From an uncultured Nitrosospira sp. (lineage in GTDB: Bacteria; Nitrospirota; Nitrospiria; Nitrospirales; Nitrospiraceae), in the NCBI GenBank assembly GCA_900696515.1, contig CAADGK010000015.1, positions 186,001 through 250,000 on the forward strand: a stretch of DNA of 64,000 nt, read 5' to 3'. A program made the translations under genes and the position numbers. The notes below the pieces were generated by a model. It was not told the origin of the DNA, ran no database searches, and saw nothing but the letters and a program-made list of their open reading frames with translations. How positions within the stretch are numbered: the first letter of the stretch is position 1; each line of letters begins with the position of its first letter. Of this stretch, positions 1-9,370 are shown piece by piece.

Positions 1-104
1 GAGTGGATCTTTCTTGCCTGACTTGATACACCAAGCCAAGAGGTTGTGCGCCGTCATCGGCGTCCGAGCGTGCTTGGACGGTGCTGCCGATCGAGGAGGG
101 ACTG

Positions 105-431
105 ATGAAGGGCATACTCATCGCGGCCGGCTGGATGATCGTACTGGTCAACAGCATGGCCTTTGCTCAGCCTGAGACGCCGGCGACCGATCATGGGCAG
201 ATCAGTCAAGAGGATTGGATCGAGCGCAGCTTTGATCGGGGATCACTCGGTCGTCCGGAAGCAGGTCAGCCCGATCGTACACCAGCGGGTATCGATCGCG
301 TGGAGGGCCTGGCCAAAGTCGATAGGGTGCTGAAACGAAAAGAAGCGGCGCGGACCGGCGCGGCAAAACAGCACGCGCCTCGGCCCATCGTGCGGGAACA
401 GCCTGCTCGCCAGGGCGCCGAGCGTCGCTGA
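105..431 (+). CDS. Small secreted hypothetical protein
   Basis: A 108-residue protein of no family I recognise. The start is taken at the ATG preceded by GAGGAGGG four bases upstream; an earlier in-frame GTG at 81 has no ribosome binding site. Residues 1-22 form a signal peptide (short basic start, hydrophobic core, AFAQ cleavage region). The mature part is hydrophilic, rich in Arg, Ala, Pro and Gln, and probably disordered, with no cysteines. It converges on the AlgE-like gene and looks like an independent unit. A periplasmic location is inferred; the function is unknown. Confidence 0.55.
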   Translation: MKGILIAAGWMIVLVNSMAFAQPETPATDHGQISQEDWIERSFDRGSLGRPEAGQPDRTPAGIDRVEGLAKVDRVLKRKEAARTGAAKQHAPRPIVREQPARQGAERR

Positions 432-505
432 GTCACCATCCACGGTTGTCTGCTGTTCCGTCGATTTCCACGTGCGTCTGCCAGATGAAAAGTCGAATGC
501 GTTGA

Positions 506-1954
506 TCAATAGAAGTTGTACCGCAAGAGGACGCTGGCCAAAAACGCTCCGTCGTGCCACGATTCGGTAAAGGCTTTCCCGGGGAAGAAATACCCAAGGA
601 TAAACTTGGTTTGCAAGTGAGGGATGCCTTGATAGCCCACGACAAGGTCAACCTCGCTGCCGATGTGTTTGCTGAGTCCTGTCGGATCCGTGTCAAGGTC
701 GGATCCGCCGATGCGTTTCGAGACATGGTCTTGCAGGTAATAGTGATAGACCAGGTCAAAGGAGGTCTTAGACAATGGTTTGATCCCTACGCCACCGGTA
801 AAGACCATGAGATTGGTCAGTCTGGGATCCAAGACCTCGCCGTAGTATTTGAAGCGTGCGACACCGTTTAATTTGTCGGAATTGCCTTGAAAGCCGGTTT
901 GTCGAAATTGCGAATCAACGTTGTCGTTGGGGTTACTGTCTCCTGTCCCATAGGCGTAGCCGATGGTGAGGGAGGGTTCCCACTTCCGGTCGAAAACCTG
1001 CGTGAGCCCGACGTCGATCGCCTCGCCTCGAATGCGCTGTCCTCCGTCTGAGCCACGGACCGCGGCAGTTTGCAGCCAGTATTTGAGGTTGTCGAAGAGC
1101 CGTCCGCCCGATTGGAGACCGAACGTGATGGGTTGGGCCGTCCCGAGCCGTTGCTGATCCTGATAGAGCGCAAACAGGCCGATATGGTTTTTCTTGCCGA
1201 ACTTGTAGTCGGCATAGGCGTAATAATTGACGAACCCTTCCTCATCTTCTTCGCCTTCCCGTCTCAAGAGGTTTCTCTGGACCAGATTCAGCTGGCTGAC
1301 CGACAGTTCCAGCGAAAATCGTTCATACTGGTAGCCAAGCCTGATCGCATCCATGTTTTCATTGAACAGCCACCGCCTCGAGTCGATGAAACGCTGCCGG
1401 CCGAGTTGGAGCTTGGCTCCCGGTACGACGTTTTTGACCGTGAGAAAGGCGAGGTTCATGTTGAGTTCCGTCGTCTGTGACTGGTCATCGATTTCTTCCA
1501 CCCTGACGGGGATTTCAAGCTTAGGGTTCACGTAGAGCTGGAGATATTGATTCGGTTCGTATGAAAACGCCGGCGCAAAGACAGGTGTCAACTTGCTGTC
1601 GGCTTCGCCGAGCGTGGAGCCGAGGCGATAGTTCCGATTCGTATCTCCTTCGAGGGAGACGTAGCCGCCGACGAATAGATTTCGGCCGATGGGGATCGTC
1701 GCTCTCGGCGGCGCGTTTTGATCGAAGGGCTCCGCGACCTGAGGCGGCGGCTGTCCGTTCGTGGCGCTGTAGGTCGGCAGTACCGGACCATTTCCCGCCG
1801 GCATGTCTGTCGATGACGGCGATGCCGGGGCGGCAGTCCCGTTGGTGGTTTCTGGGTCGGCCCACGCGGAAGTTGCAAGCCAGATGAGGCAGGCAACCGT
1901 GAAAAGTGCAAGAGCGCATATTGTGCCGATTCGTTTGTGCCGCAGGGACTTCAT
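506..1954 (-). CDS. AlgE-like outer-membrane beta-barrel (alginate export family)
   Basis: 482 residues. A signal peptide covers about residues 1-32 (hydrophobic core, then SAWA). A Pro/Ser/Thr-rich linker to about residue 85 precedes a barrel made of alternating aromatic/polar strands, ending in the terminal Phe-Tyr typical of outer-membrane proteins. The segment with LQLGRQRFIDSRRW around residue 180-195 matches the alginate-export (AlgE) family, whose members let anionic polysaccharide cross the outer membrane. It is the last gene of the glycan cluster, 44 bases after the ABC exporter, which suggests it is the exit pore for the polymer made upstream. The substrate is inferred; alginate itself is not shown, since no alg8/alg44 gene is present. 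Confidence 0.75.
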   Translation of the reverse strand: MKSLRHKRIGTICALALFTVACLIWLATSAWADPETTNGTAAPASPSSTDMPAGNGPVLPTYSATNGQPPPQVAEPFDQNAPPRATIPIGRNLFVGGYVSLEGDTNRNYRLGSTLGEADSKLTPVFAPAFSYEPNQYLQLYVNPKLEIPVRVEEIDDQSQTTELNMNLAFLTVKNVVPGAKLQLGRQRFIDSRRWLFNENMDAIRLGYQYERFSLELSVSQLNLVQRNLLRREGEEDEEGFVNYYAYADYKFGKKNHIGLFALYQDQQRLGTAQPITFGLQSGGRLFDNLKYWLQTAAVRGSDGGQRIRGEAIDVGLTQVFDRKWEPSLTIGYAYGTGDSNPNDNVDSQFRQTGFQGNSDKLNGVARFKYYGEVLDPRLTNLMVFTGGVGIKPLSKTSFDLVYHYYLQDHVSKRIGGSDLDTDPTGLSKHIGSEVDLVVGYQGIPHLQTKFILGYFFPGKAFTESWHDGAFLASVLLRYNFY

Positions 1955-1998
1955 GGTGTTGTGTGATGGTCTAAGGTATTCGGAGGTTACGTCGGGTT

Positions 1999-3819
1999 TC
2001 AGGATTGAGGACTGGCGAATACATCCGATTGCTGCCTGAAGAGGCCGGCATAGAGCCCGCGCCGGTCCAACAGTTGCCGGTGCGTGCCCTGTTCGACTAA
2101 AGCGCCTCGGTCCAGCACGATGATGCGGTCGAACAGGTCCATTCCCACCAAGTGATGGGTAATGACGATCGTGGTCCGATCGGCTTGTATGCGCGCGATG
2201 GTTTCTCGAACGTAGGTTGCGGATCCTTGATCCAGCGAGGCAGTTGGTTCGTCCAGGATCAGAATGGGCGGTTGTTTGACGAGTGCCCGCGCCAGACAGA
2301 TCCGCTGTCGCTGTCCGCCGGACAGACTGCTGCCGCGTTCTCCGATGATGGTATCGTAACCGTCGGGCAGGGTCAGGATGAACTCATGGGCGTTCGCCTC
2401 TCGGGCGGCTTCGACGATTTGCTCACGAGTCGCCTGCTCAATGCCGTACGCGATGTTGTCCGCGATGCTGGCTCTGAACAGCAAGGTGTCTTGGAGCACG
2501 ACGCCGATGTTGTGGCGCAGGGATTCTCGCTCGTAGTCGGCAAGGTCCCTTCCATCGAGCACGATCCTCCCCTGAGAAGGTTGATAGAGACGCAGGAGCA
2601 GGTTGAACAGCGTGGACTTGCCGGCTCCCGACGGGCCGACCAAGGCAAGGCGTTGGCCGGGCCTGACGTGAAAGGAAAGGTCATGCAGAACATGGGATCC
2701 CTCATGATACCCGAAGGACACCTGCTCAAATCGAATGTCGCCTTGCAGATGTGTCGCCTTCACGGCATCCGGACGGTCTTGGATTTCCGGCTCAATGCCG
2801 AGCAAATCGGCAATGCGCTGGGCGCCGACCATGGCTTTTGAATAGTTTGCGGACAACTTTGAAAGGTCCTTGATGGGGCCGTACAGCTGCTTGACATAGC
2901 CGACGAAAATCAACAGATCGCCGGGTGTCATGCGCGCCTTGAGCACCTGCCAGGCGCCGAAGAAGACCGTGGCGGCCGTGCTTGCCGCGCTGATTGTTGA
3001 GACCACTCGTGTCAACGCAGCTGCGGTCCGCGTTGCCCGGATCCCTGTACGCAGATGCTCCGCACCTTCTTGCTCGAAACGGTCCTGCTCGAACCGTTCC
3101 CGTCCAAAGGCCTGGACTACCGAGATGGAGGAGACGATCTCGTTGAATCGCGAGGCCATGGTGCCTTCCTGTTTTCGTTGATCTCTCGTGGTCGCGCGAA
3201 TTTTGCGATTCAACATGAACAGCGCGCTGGCGAGCACCGGCAGGGTCGCAAGGATGATGAGGCTCAGCTCCCAATTGATGGAGAACATGACGGCGAACAT
3301 GCCGAGACAGGTCAGCGTGTGGCCTGAGACGGCCAACGGAATTTCAGTGAAGGCGGTTTTCAACGACTGGGTGTCGCCGGAGAATTTCGTCAGGAGTTCT
3401 CCGGAATTGGTCCGGGAGTGAAAGGCCAGCGACATCTGCTGAACGTGTGAAAACAGATTCCGCCGGATCGCAAACACAAGGTGATGCCCGATCTTGCTGG
3501 TCACGAATGTTTGCGCATAGGACAAGGCCCCGCTGATGACGGCGATCACGGCGATCACGGCGGAAAGGCCCAGCAAGACCGTCAGCGGCCAGGTTTGAGA
3601 CGGCCCATCAAGGAAAGACAGCGCCGGCGGCATTGGCTTCTGAAGGAGAATGCAATCAAAAATGATCTTGAGCGGCCAGGGCACCAAGAGCTGCAGGACG
3701 GTCACACCCAGCAGGCAGCCGACCGCGAGAAGGAGGTGTTTCTTGGCGGACCGCAAGTGGGCGACAATGATCGATCGAAAGCGAAGCTGCCCTCGATGGG
3801 ACGCATCCATCTGGCTCAT
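1999..3819 (-). CDS. ABC transporter, fused permease and ATPase (exporter type)
   Basis: 606 residues from the ATG that overlaps the upstream stop codon as ATGA; an ATG 87 bases further up lies inside the upstream gene and is less likely. The N-terminal half is a six-helix ABC exporter membrane domain (about residues 25-330). The C-terminal half is a complete ATPase: Walker A GPSGAGKST near residue 397, signature LSGGQRQR near 500, Walker B ILILDEPTASLD near 520 and an H-loop ITHH. The layout matches the MsbA/lipid and peptide exporter class, which works as a homodimer in the inner membrane. Translational coupling to the glycosyltransferase-deacetylase gene and the AlgE-like pore downstream suggest export of a lipid-linked glycan or its precursor; the cargo is not visible from sequence. 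Confidence 0.85.
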   Translation of the reverse strand: MSQMDASHRGQLRFRSIIVAHLRSAKKHLLLAVGCLLGVTVLQLLVPWPLKIIFDCILLQKPMPPALSFLDGPSQTWPLTVLLGLSAVIAVIAVISGALSYAQTFVTSKIGHHLVFAIRRNLFSHVQQMSLAFHSRTNSGELLTKFSGDTQSLKTAFTEIPLAVSGHTLTCLGMFAVMFSINWELSLIILATLPVLASALFMLNRKIRATTRDQRKQEGTMASRFNEIVSSISVVQAFGRERFEQDRFEQEGAEHLRTGIRATRTAAALTRVVSTISAASTAATVFFGAWQVLKARMTPGDLLIFVGYVKQLYGPIKDLSKLSANYSKAMVGAQRIADLLGIEPEIQDRPDAVKATHLQGDIRFEQVSFGYHEGSHVLHDLSFHVRPGQRLALVGPSGAGKSTLFNLLLRLYQPSQGRIVLDGRDLADYERESLRHNIGVVLQDTLLFRASIADNIAYGIEQATREQIVEAAREANAHEFILTLPDGYDTIIGERGSSLSGGQRQRICLARALVKQPPILILDEPTASLDQGSATYVRETIARIQADRTTIVITHHLVGMDLFDRIIVLDRGALVEQGTHRQLLDRRGLYAGLFRQQSDVFASPQS

Positions 3820-5861
3820 TGCGGCACCATCGCCGATTCTGTCCTGAGTGACAGCAAGGTCTGAAATGTATGGAGCCGGACCACCGGGAACCGTGTGAGT
3901 TCGCACAGAAGCCGGTCAAGAAACGTAAAGGCTTCCGGATCCATGACTTTATGATGAAGCAGCAGGCCGACGACCGGGAGGTCGTTCATTTGCGCGATCA
4001 GCTCTCCAACGATTTCAGTTGGGGTTTTCATCCGTGCCCCTCCCTTCCAGCGGTAGAGATCGAGGGTGGTGGAGATGTCTTTGAACTGGTAATCGTCGAT
4101 CGGTGCTTTCCCGCGATCTTTGGATAGAACCAGAAACCCAAGGTCGTTGAGTACCCGGTAGGTTTCTGCGGTACACCGGTTCCACGGAGGGGTAAACGCC
4201 GGGAAGAATCGGTCCTCGAGTAAGGATTGCAGTAAGATTTTCCCTCGCGTGATATCGTCGAGTTGTTGTGCCAAGGAACGGGCGGGGCCGAACTCGCATT
4301 TCCGCCCTTCCGGTTCATGGTTGGCATGGATCCAACCGTGCTGATTCAGGCTGAAGAGAGAGGGATCGGCCCGAAGCGCGTTTTTTAAGACCGCAATCCC
4401 GCCTGGGGTGAGTCGGCCAGGAATAATTTCAAGATTCATGGGCACGCCGCGCGCCAGCGCGATATCCAGCAGCTGTTGGAGTGACTCCTCATCTTCGTCC
4501 ACGTCGTCGTCTCTCAAGAACAGATGGATGTCTTGGCCTTGGACCTGCTTCGACGACAGAAATTGCGTCAAGTCGGAGCGCCAACCATCCGCCGACTGGG
4601 TCTCGGCCGACATCGGCTTTCTCTTGAGCGCGGGAATTCGGACGCTCGACGTCGCAGCGAGTCGCTCGATGACCGTCGCCGTATTCCCGCCGCCATCGGT
4701 ATTGATGGCATGGTCATGGTTCTTGCGGGGAGCGGCCAGGGACGCATCGATCCTTTCAGCCAGCCGACCGGGAGCAAGGTCTTCCGTGGTCAACAGGGAG
4801 AGGAGCCCACGGCGCGCCAGTTTGGTTGCGCGGATTGTTTGCTCGTCGTTCTTGTGGCCGGTGAACGGCAAGACAAGCGCCGGTGTGCCGGTGCTGAGAA
4901 GATTCATGCAGGTGTTGTATCCGGCCATGGAGATGGAGAGCGCCGCCTGGGCCATGAGTATTTGAAACGAATGGCTGAAGCGCCGGACTTCAATATGCGG
5001 GGCATGGGCCGTGAGACTCCGGAGCCGGTCGTATTCCGAGTCGGGCATGTACGGGCCGGTAAACACCAGCATTCGATGGGGCCGTCTCGGTGCCAGCAGA
5101 GACGAGGCTTGAACGGCACCGTTGAGCAGTTCATAGCCCACACGTCCGCCGCCAACGCTGGCGAGAATCAACGGGACCCCGTATCCGGTCGGAGCGGTCT
5201 CCGGCACCGGAGTATGGCCCGGGCCGTCGGATGATTGAGCGACAAAGCCGGTGTACTGAACGTCACATCGGAGATCACCGGAGCGTGAAAAGGTTTCGTC
5301 CAAGGTCTGAAAGGTCGGGTCCGAGTGGACCAGCAGTAAATCGAAATAACGATTCATGAGGCGCACGACCCAGTCTTCGTGACGGGTGTGATCCGACTTC
5401 GTGACGAGAATATCCCGGAGACTGCACACCACCTTTGTCGAGCAGGCTGACAGGCGAATGTGCGCCAGCAACGGTAACAATTCAAAGGCAAAGCGCTTTC
5501 GGCCGAATGGAAACAATTCAATGATCACGACGTCCGGCTGAACGCGATGAAACACCTCGAACAATATCTTCTTCCTGGTCTGCTGGACCTGCTCAAGCGA
5601 CATGCTTTGGCTGTGGATCTTGAGCTCCTGGAATTCGCTGTCGGAACTGATGGACGGCAGATTCACGATCGTGACCCACGGTGGAACCTCCACGCCGGAG
5701 AGAGACTCGCCTCCATTGATAAACGTGACATCGCAATTCTTGAGCGCTCGTGCAATGGCCATGCTTCTGATGAGATGGCCCATTCCAAGGACATGTTGAC
5801 AGTAGAGGAGAACGCGCGGTTTCACCGCGGCATCTGTTCCATGAGTCTGGTCCGTTACCAT
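3816..5861 (-). CDS. Glycosyltransferase fused to polysaccharide deacetylase-like domain
   Basis: 681 residues with two modules. Residues about 15-400 form a GT-B glycosyltransferase resembling the MurG/GT28-type family: an N-terminal LGMGHLIRS loop and a donor-site region with GYNTCMNLLSTGTPALVLPF. Residues about 430-675 resemble a NodB-type carbohydrate deacetylase: RDDDVDED (metal Asp motif), QHGWIHANH (His motif), AFTPPWNR and LLLHHK. The fusion suggests that sugar transfer and N- or O-deacetylation act on the same glycan. No signal peptide or membrane segment is visible, so the product is probably cytoplasmic, unusual for a deacetylase. It overlaps both neighbours by a few bases. The N-terminal module is related to the glycosyltransferase at 15490-16767. 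Confidence 0.8.
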   Translation of the reverse strand: MVTDQTHGTDAAVKPRVLLYCQHVLGMGHLIRSMAIARALKNCDVTFINGGESLSGVEVPPWVTIVNLPSISSDSEFQELKIHSQSMSLEQVQQTRKKILFEVFHRVQPDVVIIELFPFGRKRFAFELLPLLAHIRLSACSTKVVCSLRDILVTKSDHTRHEDWVVRLMNRYFDLLLVHSDPTFQTLDETFSRSGDLRCDVQYTGFVAQSSDGPGHTPVPETAPTGYGVPLILASVGGGRVGYELLNGAVQASSLLAPRRPHRMLVFTGPYMPDSEYDRLRSLTAHAPHIEVRRFSHSFQILMAQAALSISMAGYNTCMNLLSTGTPALVLPFTGHKNDEQTIRATKLARRGLLSLLTTEDLAPGRLAERIDASLAAPRKNHDHAINTDGGGNTATVIERLAATSSVRIPALKRKPMSAETQSADGWRSDLTQFLSSKQVQGQDIHLFLRDDDVDEDEESLQQLLDIALARGVPMNLEIIPGRLTPGGIAVLKNALRADPSLFSLNQHGWIHANHEPEGRKCEFGPARSLAQQLDDITRGKILLQSLLEDRFFPAFTPPWNRCTAETYRVLNDLGFLVLSKDRGKAPIDDYQFKDISTTLDLYRWKGGARMKTPTEIVGELIAQMNDLPVVGLLLHHKVMDPEAFTFLDRLLCELTRFPVVRLHTFQTLLSLRTESAMVPQ

Positions 5862-7261
5862 CGTGCGAGTTCTCCCTCTGCTAAACGGATGATCTGTTCG
5901 ACGGTCTGTTCAAATCCAGGTGCAAACCGGAGATAGTGGCGATAGGCTTTGTTGACGAACTGGATGCAGGCATGCCAGGCCAGGCGTTCGGCAGGCACAT
6001 CCCATGGCACATGCCGCCGGTAGGCGTGACAGAGTTCCGCCGATACGAGCTGTACGAATTGCGGGTCAAAATTTCGGAAATGCAGATCGACGATGAAATT
6101 GGCCATGTCCTGAAGGGGGTCCCCGATCACCAGCTCATCGAGATCGCAGAAGACCAGTTTTCCTTTGAATGCCAGTAGCTGATGAACGTGGAAATCCCAA
6201 TGGATTGGTCGGAAGGGGATATCGGATCGGCGTGGTGCCGTCTGCTCCAGGTGGCGAGCTATGTTTCCGAGGGTTCCGGCCAGATGCGGTATCGCAGCGG
6301 AGAGCTTTTGTAACTTCTTGCGGACTTCCGTGAGATGGTCTTCGGGTGAGTGAGCGACCAGGCCGGGGATGCCACTATTATGCAGGGTCGCCAAACCTTT
6401 TGCAGTTGCCGCGAGATAGTGTGAGAAGTTTGACTCATCCAGCACCTGTTGAAGCGGCGTACCCTCAACTCCGAGTTGCCACAGCGTGTTGACTGCAGGC
6501 GTGTAACCAAGCGGACGGGCCACGGCCATACTATCCGGTTCCCTGAGTGATCGGTCCCAGAAATACTCCCATCTCCCGATCAGATGGCGACCTTCCCCCT
6601 CGCGGTATGTCTTTCCGAAAATGGTAAAGGGGTGGTCGTGGCGTCGAGAGACCACCTGATACCTGTTCGTGCATCGTATCTCGGGGCGGTAGTTCACGAT
6701 CTCGATATCGAGCACGCGGAACGGTTGGCTTCCCATGATGGAGGAAAGGCTCTGCGCGGGGAGATGGTGTCTGACGGTCTCGGGATCCATGAGTTCAGTT
6801 AAACTGCGCAGCTCCGGATCATCGGGGAATCTCCAGAGAATCACGTCCAGTTCGGGAATGTGTCTGACCCTTCGGCCACGTTGGGAACAAGTCTCGACTC
6901 CTCCGGAGAGACGTTCATAGGCTTCACGGCTGCGGCCACCGAGGAATGCCTTGATGTAAAACAGCGTGCTGGATGAGATCCCCGTGGCGCCTTCATTGAA
7001 ACGCACGCTATAACAGGCCGACAGTGTCGAACGGACAAGGTTGTGTGGATTCAGGTATGTCTTGAATCGAGAATCCAGTACGGCACAGTCGGCAACGACA
7101 GCGGTCCCGTTGACGCACTCCGGGACGTGAGAGCGAAGTATTTCGGACAGGCAGCCAGGGATCGTGAAGCGCTGCAACGCTCGCCTGACTGTCGCCCGAT
7201 CTGTAGCCGCCTGGGGTTCACTGATCCGGTTTATGCTCGACAATTGGTCCGTAGCGTTCAT
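5855..7261 (-). CDS. APH-fold phosphotransferase paralogue 3
   Basis: 468 residues. The start is the ATG at 7261, which has AAGGG six bases upstream; the frame is open further up but would overlap the preceding gene deeply. Family: aminoglycoside phosphotransferase/choline kinase fold. The catalytic loop reads HWDFHVHQLL (His354, Asp356), keeping the catalytic Asp but with Gln where the metal-binding Asn usually sits; the metal loop CDLDELVIGDP keeps its Asp pair. It is closest to the neighbour at 7279-8700 (shared IGDP and DLHF around the same loops). In this setting the likely substrate is a sugar or nucleotide sugar of the glycan, not an antibiotic; that is inference. Confidence 0.7.
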   Translation of the reverse strand: MNATDQLSSINRISEPQAATDRATVRRALQRFTIPGCLSEILRSHVPECVNGTAVVADCAVLDSRFKTYLNPHNLVRSTLSACYSVRFNEGATGISSSTLFYIKAFLGGRSREAYERLSGGVETCSQRGRRVRHIPELDVILWRFPDDPELRSLTELMDPETVRHHLPAQSLSSIMGSQPFRVLDIEIVNYRPEIRCTNRYQVVSRRHDHPFTIFGKTYREGEGRHLIGRWEYFWDRSLREPDSMAVARPLGYTPAVNTLWQLGVEGTPLQQVLDESNFSHYLAATAKGLATLHNSGIPGLVAHSPEDHLTEVRKKLQKLSAAIPHLAGTLGNIARHLEQTAPRRSDIPFRPIHWDFHVHQLLAFKGKLVFCDLDELVIGDPLQDMANFIVDLHFRNFDPQFVQLVSAELCHAYRRHVPWDVPAERLAWHACIQFVNKAYRHYLRFAPGFEQTVEQIIRLAEGELARW

Positions 7262-7278
7262 CTCCATCCCTTCAACTG

Positions 7279-8700
7279 TCAGCAGCCTCTGTCGAGGCGG
7301 CTTGGTTCGGCATTCCGCAGAGCGGCGATGAATGCAGAGGCCTGTTTCGCAAGGCCTATGACTTTGAGCATGCGTCGTTCGGTGCCCGGCTTTACTGATT
7401 GTTTTTGGTAAATCCAACGGATTTTCTGAAGTAGCCGAAATTGGTAATGCCAGGTGAGATGATCCGCAATCACGGCATTGTCTAATTGGCTCTGGTACGT
7501 GTGATAGAAAGTGGCGGCCACCTGCTTCAGCAGAACGGGATCAAGACTACAGAAGTGTAAGTCCGTTAGAAAATAAGCGCAGTCTTCAAACGGGTCGCCG
7601 ATGCAACAGTTGTCGAAGTCCGAGAGTCCGAGCCTGTCGTCGCAGGACAATATTTCATCAAGCCGGAAACTGCCATGCACCGGCGTACGGGGGCTTTGAG
7701 CCAATCCGACGGGCGGCGGATCGAGATCCTCGGTGAGGGAGATCAAGGCCTCCTTCACGGTGGGGAGAGTGTGTGCGATGCGAAGCGCCTGCTCCTTAAG
7801 CCTATCGAGGCGCAGATTCAGTTCCGGGCTTGGAGGGAGTGGGAGGGAACTTCGATGCAAGTGCGCCAGACTTTTTGCCGCGTTGCGCACGTAGTCCTGG
7901 TAGTTGTCAGGATTGATGATCGCGAGTAACGGCTTTCCCGTGAGCCCCTGTTGCCAAATCGTTTTTACCGTTTCGTCATAGGCATAGGGATAGGGGATCA
8001 AAAAAGCCTCAGGCGCTTCCTGTGACCACCGCCAGAGTGTCTTGAGTAGACCGTAGACATCACGCCCCCGGTCATCGCTGAACGTTTTTCCATATATGAT
8101 CCGATCAGATTGGCGGTCCCTCCGGACTGTATACCGAATCGTGCAGCGGTTTTCCGGGTGATAACTGATGGGATCAAACGTGATCCTGGACGCGCATCTC
8201 TCACCTCCAACGTCCTGTCCGATAGCTTGGTCTGGAATAAGGCCTGGCACCCGATTCGCATCACAGAGGTGGGCAAGCTGAGAGAGAGCCGGGTCTGAAG
8301 GAAAAATCCAGATCAACATATCGAGCTCGGGCAGGTACGCAGGTCTGTCGCTTTCGGCGGGAGGGACCGCACAGAGGGAAACCAACGGACGCGCGTCGAG
8401 TTGATTGTTGGATCCTTTGCGGAAGATCTTGCCGTATAAATAATGTGGAAGGCGGACAGCATTCGATGGAGCTTCTCTGTGAAGGTGGTAGCGGAAACAA
8501 AGTGTGGCCCCTTGGCTTCGTATCAGCTTGATGTCTCGTTCCAGAATCCTGACGTTCTCGGCGAGGGACGCAGGAAGATACTTTCTGATAACCTCGGTGA
8601 CCGTCATGGGATCGAGAGCCTTTATCGCGTGGTCCGTTTCGATCTCGCCACTGTTCGTCATCATCGCAAATGCCTGTCCGCCGTCCTCAAACACCGGCAC
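7279..8700 (-). CDS. APH-fold phosphotransferase paralogue 2, probable pseudokinase
   Basis: 473 residues, same fold as both neighbouring kinases. The catalytic loop reads HGSFRLDEIL: His342 is present but the catalytic Asp of HGDxxxxN is Ser344, and the usual Asn is Glu. The metal loop SDFDNCCIGDP (Asp361, Asp363) is intact. Loss of the catalytic base suggests a protein that binds but does not phosphorylate, or a partner subunit for one of the active paralogues. It lies 16 bases after the histidine phosphatase and 17 bases before the third paralogue. The reading frame is clean, so it is under selection rather than decaying. Confidence 0.65.
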   Translation of the reverse strand: MPVFEDGGQAFAMMTNSGEIETDHAIKALDPMTVTEVIRKYLPASLAENVRILERDIKLIRSQGATLCFRYHLHREAPSNAVRLPHYLYGKIFRKGSNNQLDARPLVSLCAVPPAESDRPAYLPELDMLIWIFPSDPALSQLAHLCDANRVPGLIPDQAIGQDVGGERCASRITFDPISYHPENRCTIRYTVRRDRQSDRIIYGKTFSDDRGRDVYGLLKTLWRWSQEAPEAFLIPYPYAYDETVKTIWQQGLTGKPLLAIINPDNYQDYVRNAAKSLAHLHRSSLPLPPSPELNLRLDRLKEQALRIAHTLPTVKEALISLTEDLDPPPVGLAQSPRTPVHGSFRLDEILSCDDRLGLSDFDNCCIGDPFEDCAYFLTDLHFCSLDPVLLKQVAATFYHTYQSQLDNAVIADHLTWHYQFRLLQKIRWIYQKQSVKPGTERRMLKVIGLAKQASAFIAALRNAEPSRLDRGC

Positions 8701-8716
8701 ATAACCGATCGCGTTG

Positions 8717-9370
8717 TTAGGTCCTGGTTTCTAGGATGATTCTTTCTTCTGCCTGAGCCATGAAATGGAAGATGTCCATTCGTGGCTGTTCCCCTGTCCT
8801 AATTCGATATACAGACCGACTCTTCAGGCTCAGGTCGGGCCAATCAGCTTCGGGTTGATCCATCAGGAGCCCAAACAGGGCTCTGTTTACGTTTCGATGC
8901 CCGACGATCAGAATAGTGCCGCCTTCTTCCTGAACAAGAATAGCGCGAAGTGCGATCTTGACGCGTTCGGCGAGGTCGACGAAGCGTTCGCCTCCTGGAA
9001 TGCGATAGAAACGGCGGTCTTGTTTGCGCGCTTTCCACAAAGCCTCGGCTTCAGGATCGCGGGCATCTCGGAACCGGCCTTGGAGTACCCCCATATGCAG
9101 CTCGTTGAATTCGGCTTTGCTTTGAATCGGTAGGCCATGGTGCTCCGCCGTCGGACGGGCGGTTTCGATCGTACGTTTCAGGGCGCTCGTGTAGATTCCT
9201 GTGAACGAGACATCCCACAGCTGTTCGGCAAGCCGCAGACTGTGTTGGACACCAGTCGCGGACAAGGACGTGTCGAGCTGGCCGGAAACGCGTTGCTCAA
9301 GATTCAGCTGGCTTTCACCGTGGCGAACGAGGTAGACCGTGGTTGGGCGGCGGTCGCTTTTGGCAGTCAC
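8717..9370 (-). CDS. Histidine phosphatase family protein (phosphoglycerate mutase-like)
   Basis: 217 residues. RHGE at residues 16-19 holds the phosphohistidine; the second catalytic His is in IVGHRNVNR, and an internal Glu lies in ELHMGVLQGR. This is the histidine-phosphatase fold, which covers sugar-phosphate phosphatases, CobC-type phosphatases and mutases; the sequence does not decide among them. No signal peptide, so cytoplasmic. It starts inside the stop of the first kinase (ATGA overlap) and is followed by the second. Sitting between kinase paralogues, a role in dephosphorylating the sugar or nucleotide they act on is plausible. Confidence 0.8.
   Translation of the reverse strand: MTAKSDRRPTTVYLVRHGESQLNLEQRVSGQLDTSLSATGVQHSLRLAEQLWDVSFTGIYTSALKRTIETARPTAEHHGLPIQSKAEFNELHMGVLQGRFRDARDPEAEALWKARKQDRRFYRIPGGERFVDLAERVKIALRAILVQEEGGTILIVGHRNVNRALFGLLMDQPEADWPDLSLKSRSVYRIRTGEQPRMDIFHFMAQAEERIILETRT

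Noticed and set aside
2152-2841. Open frame of 229 codons on the plus strand opposite the ABC ATPase
   Set aside because: The minus strand carries all ATPase motifs in order; the plus frame has none and begins without a ribosome site.
4524-5234. Open frame of 236 codons on the plus strand opposite the GT-deacetylase gene
   Set aside because: No domain, no ribosome site, biased Arg/Gly/Ser composition typical of an antisense frame.
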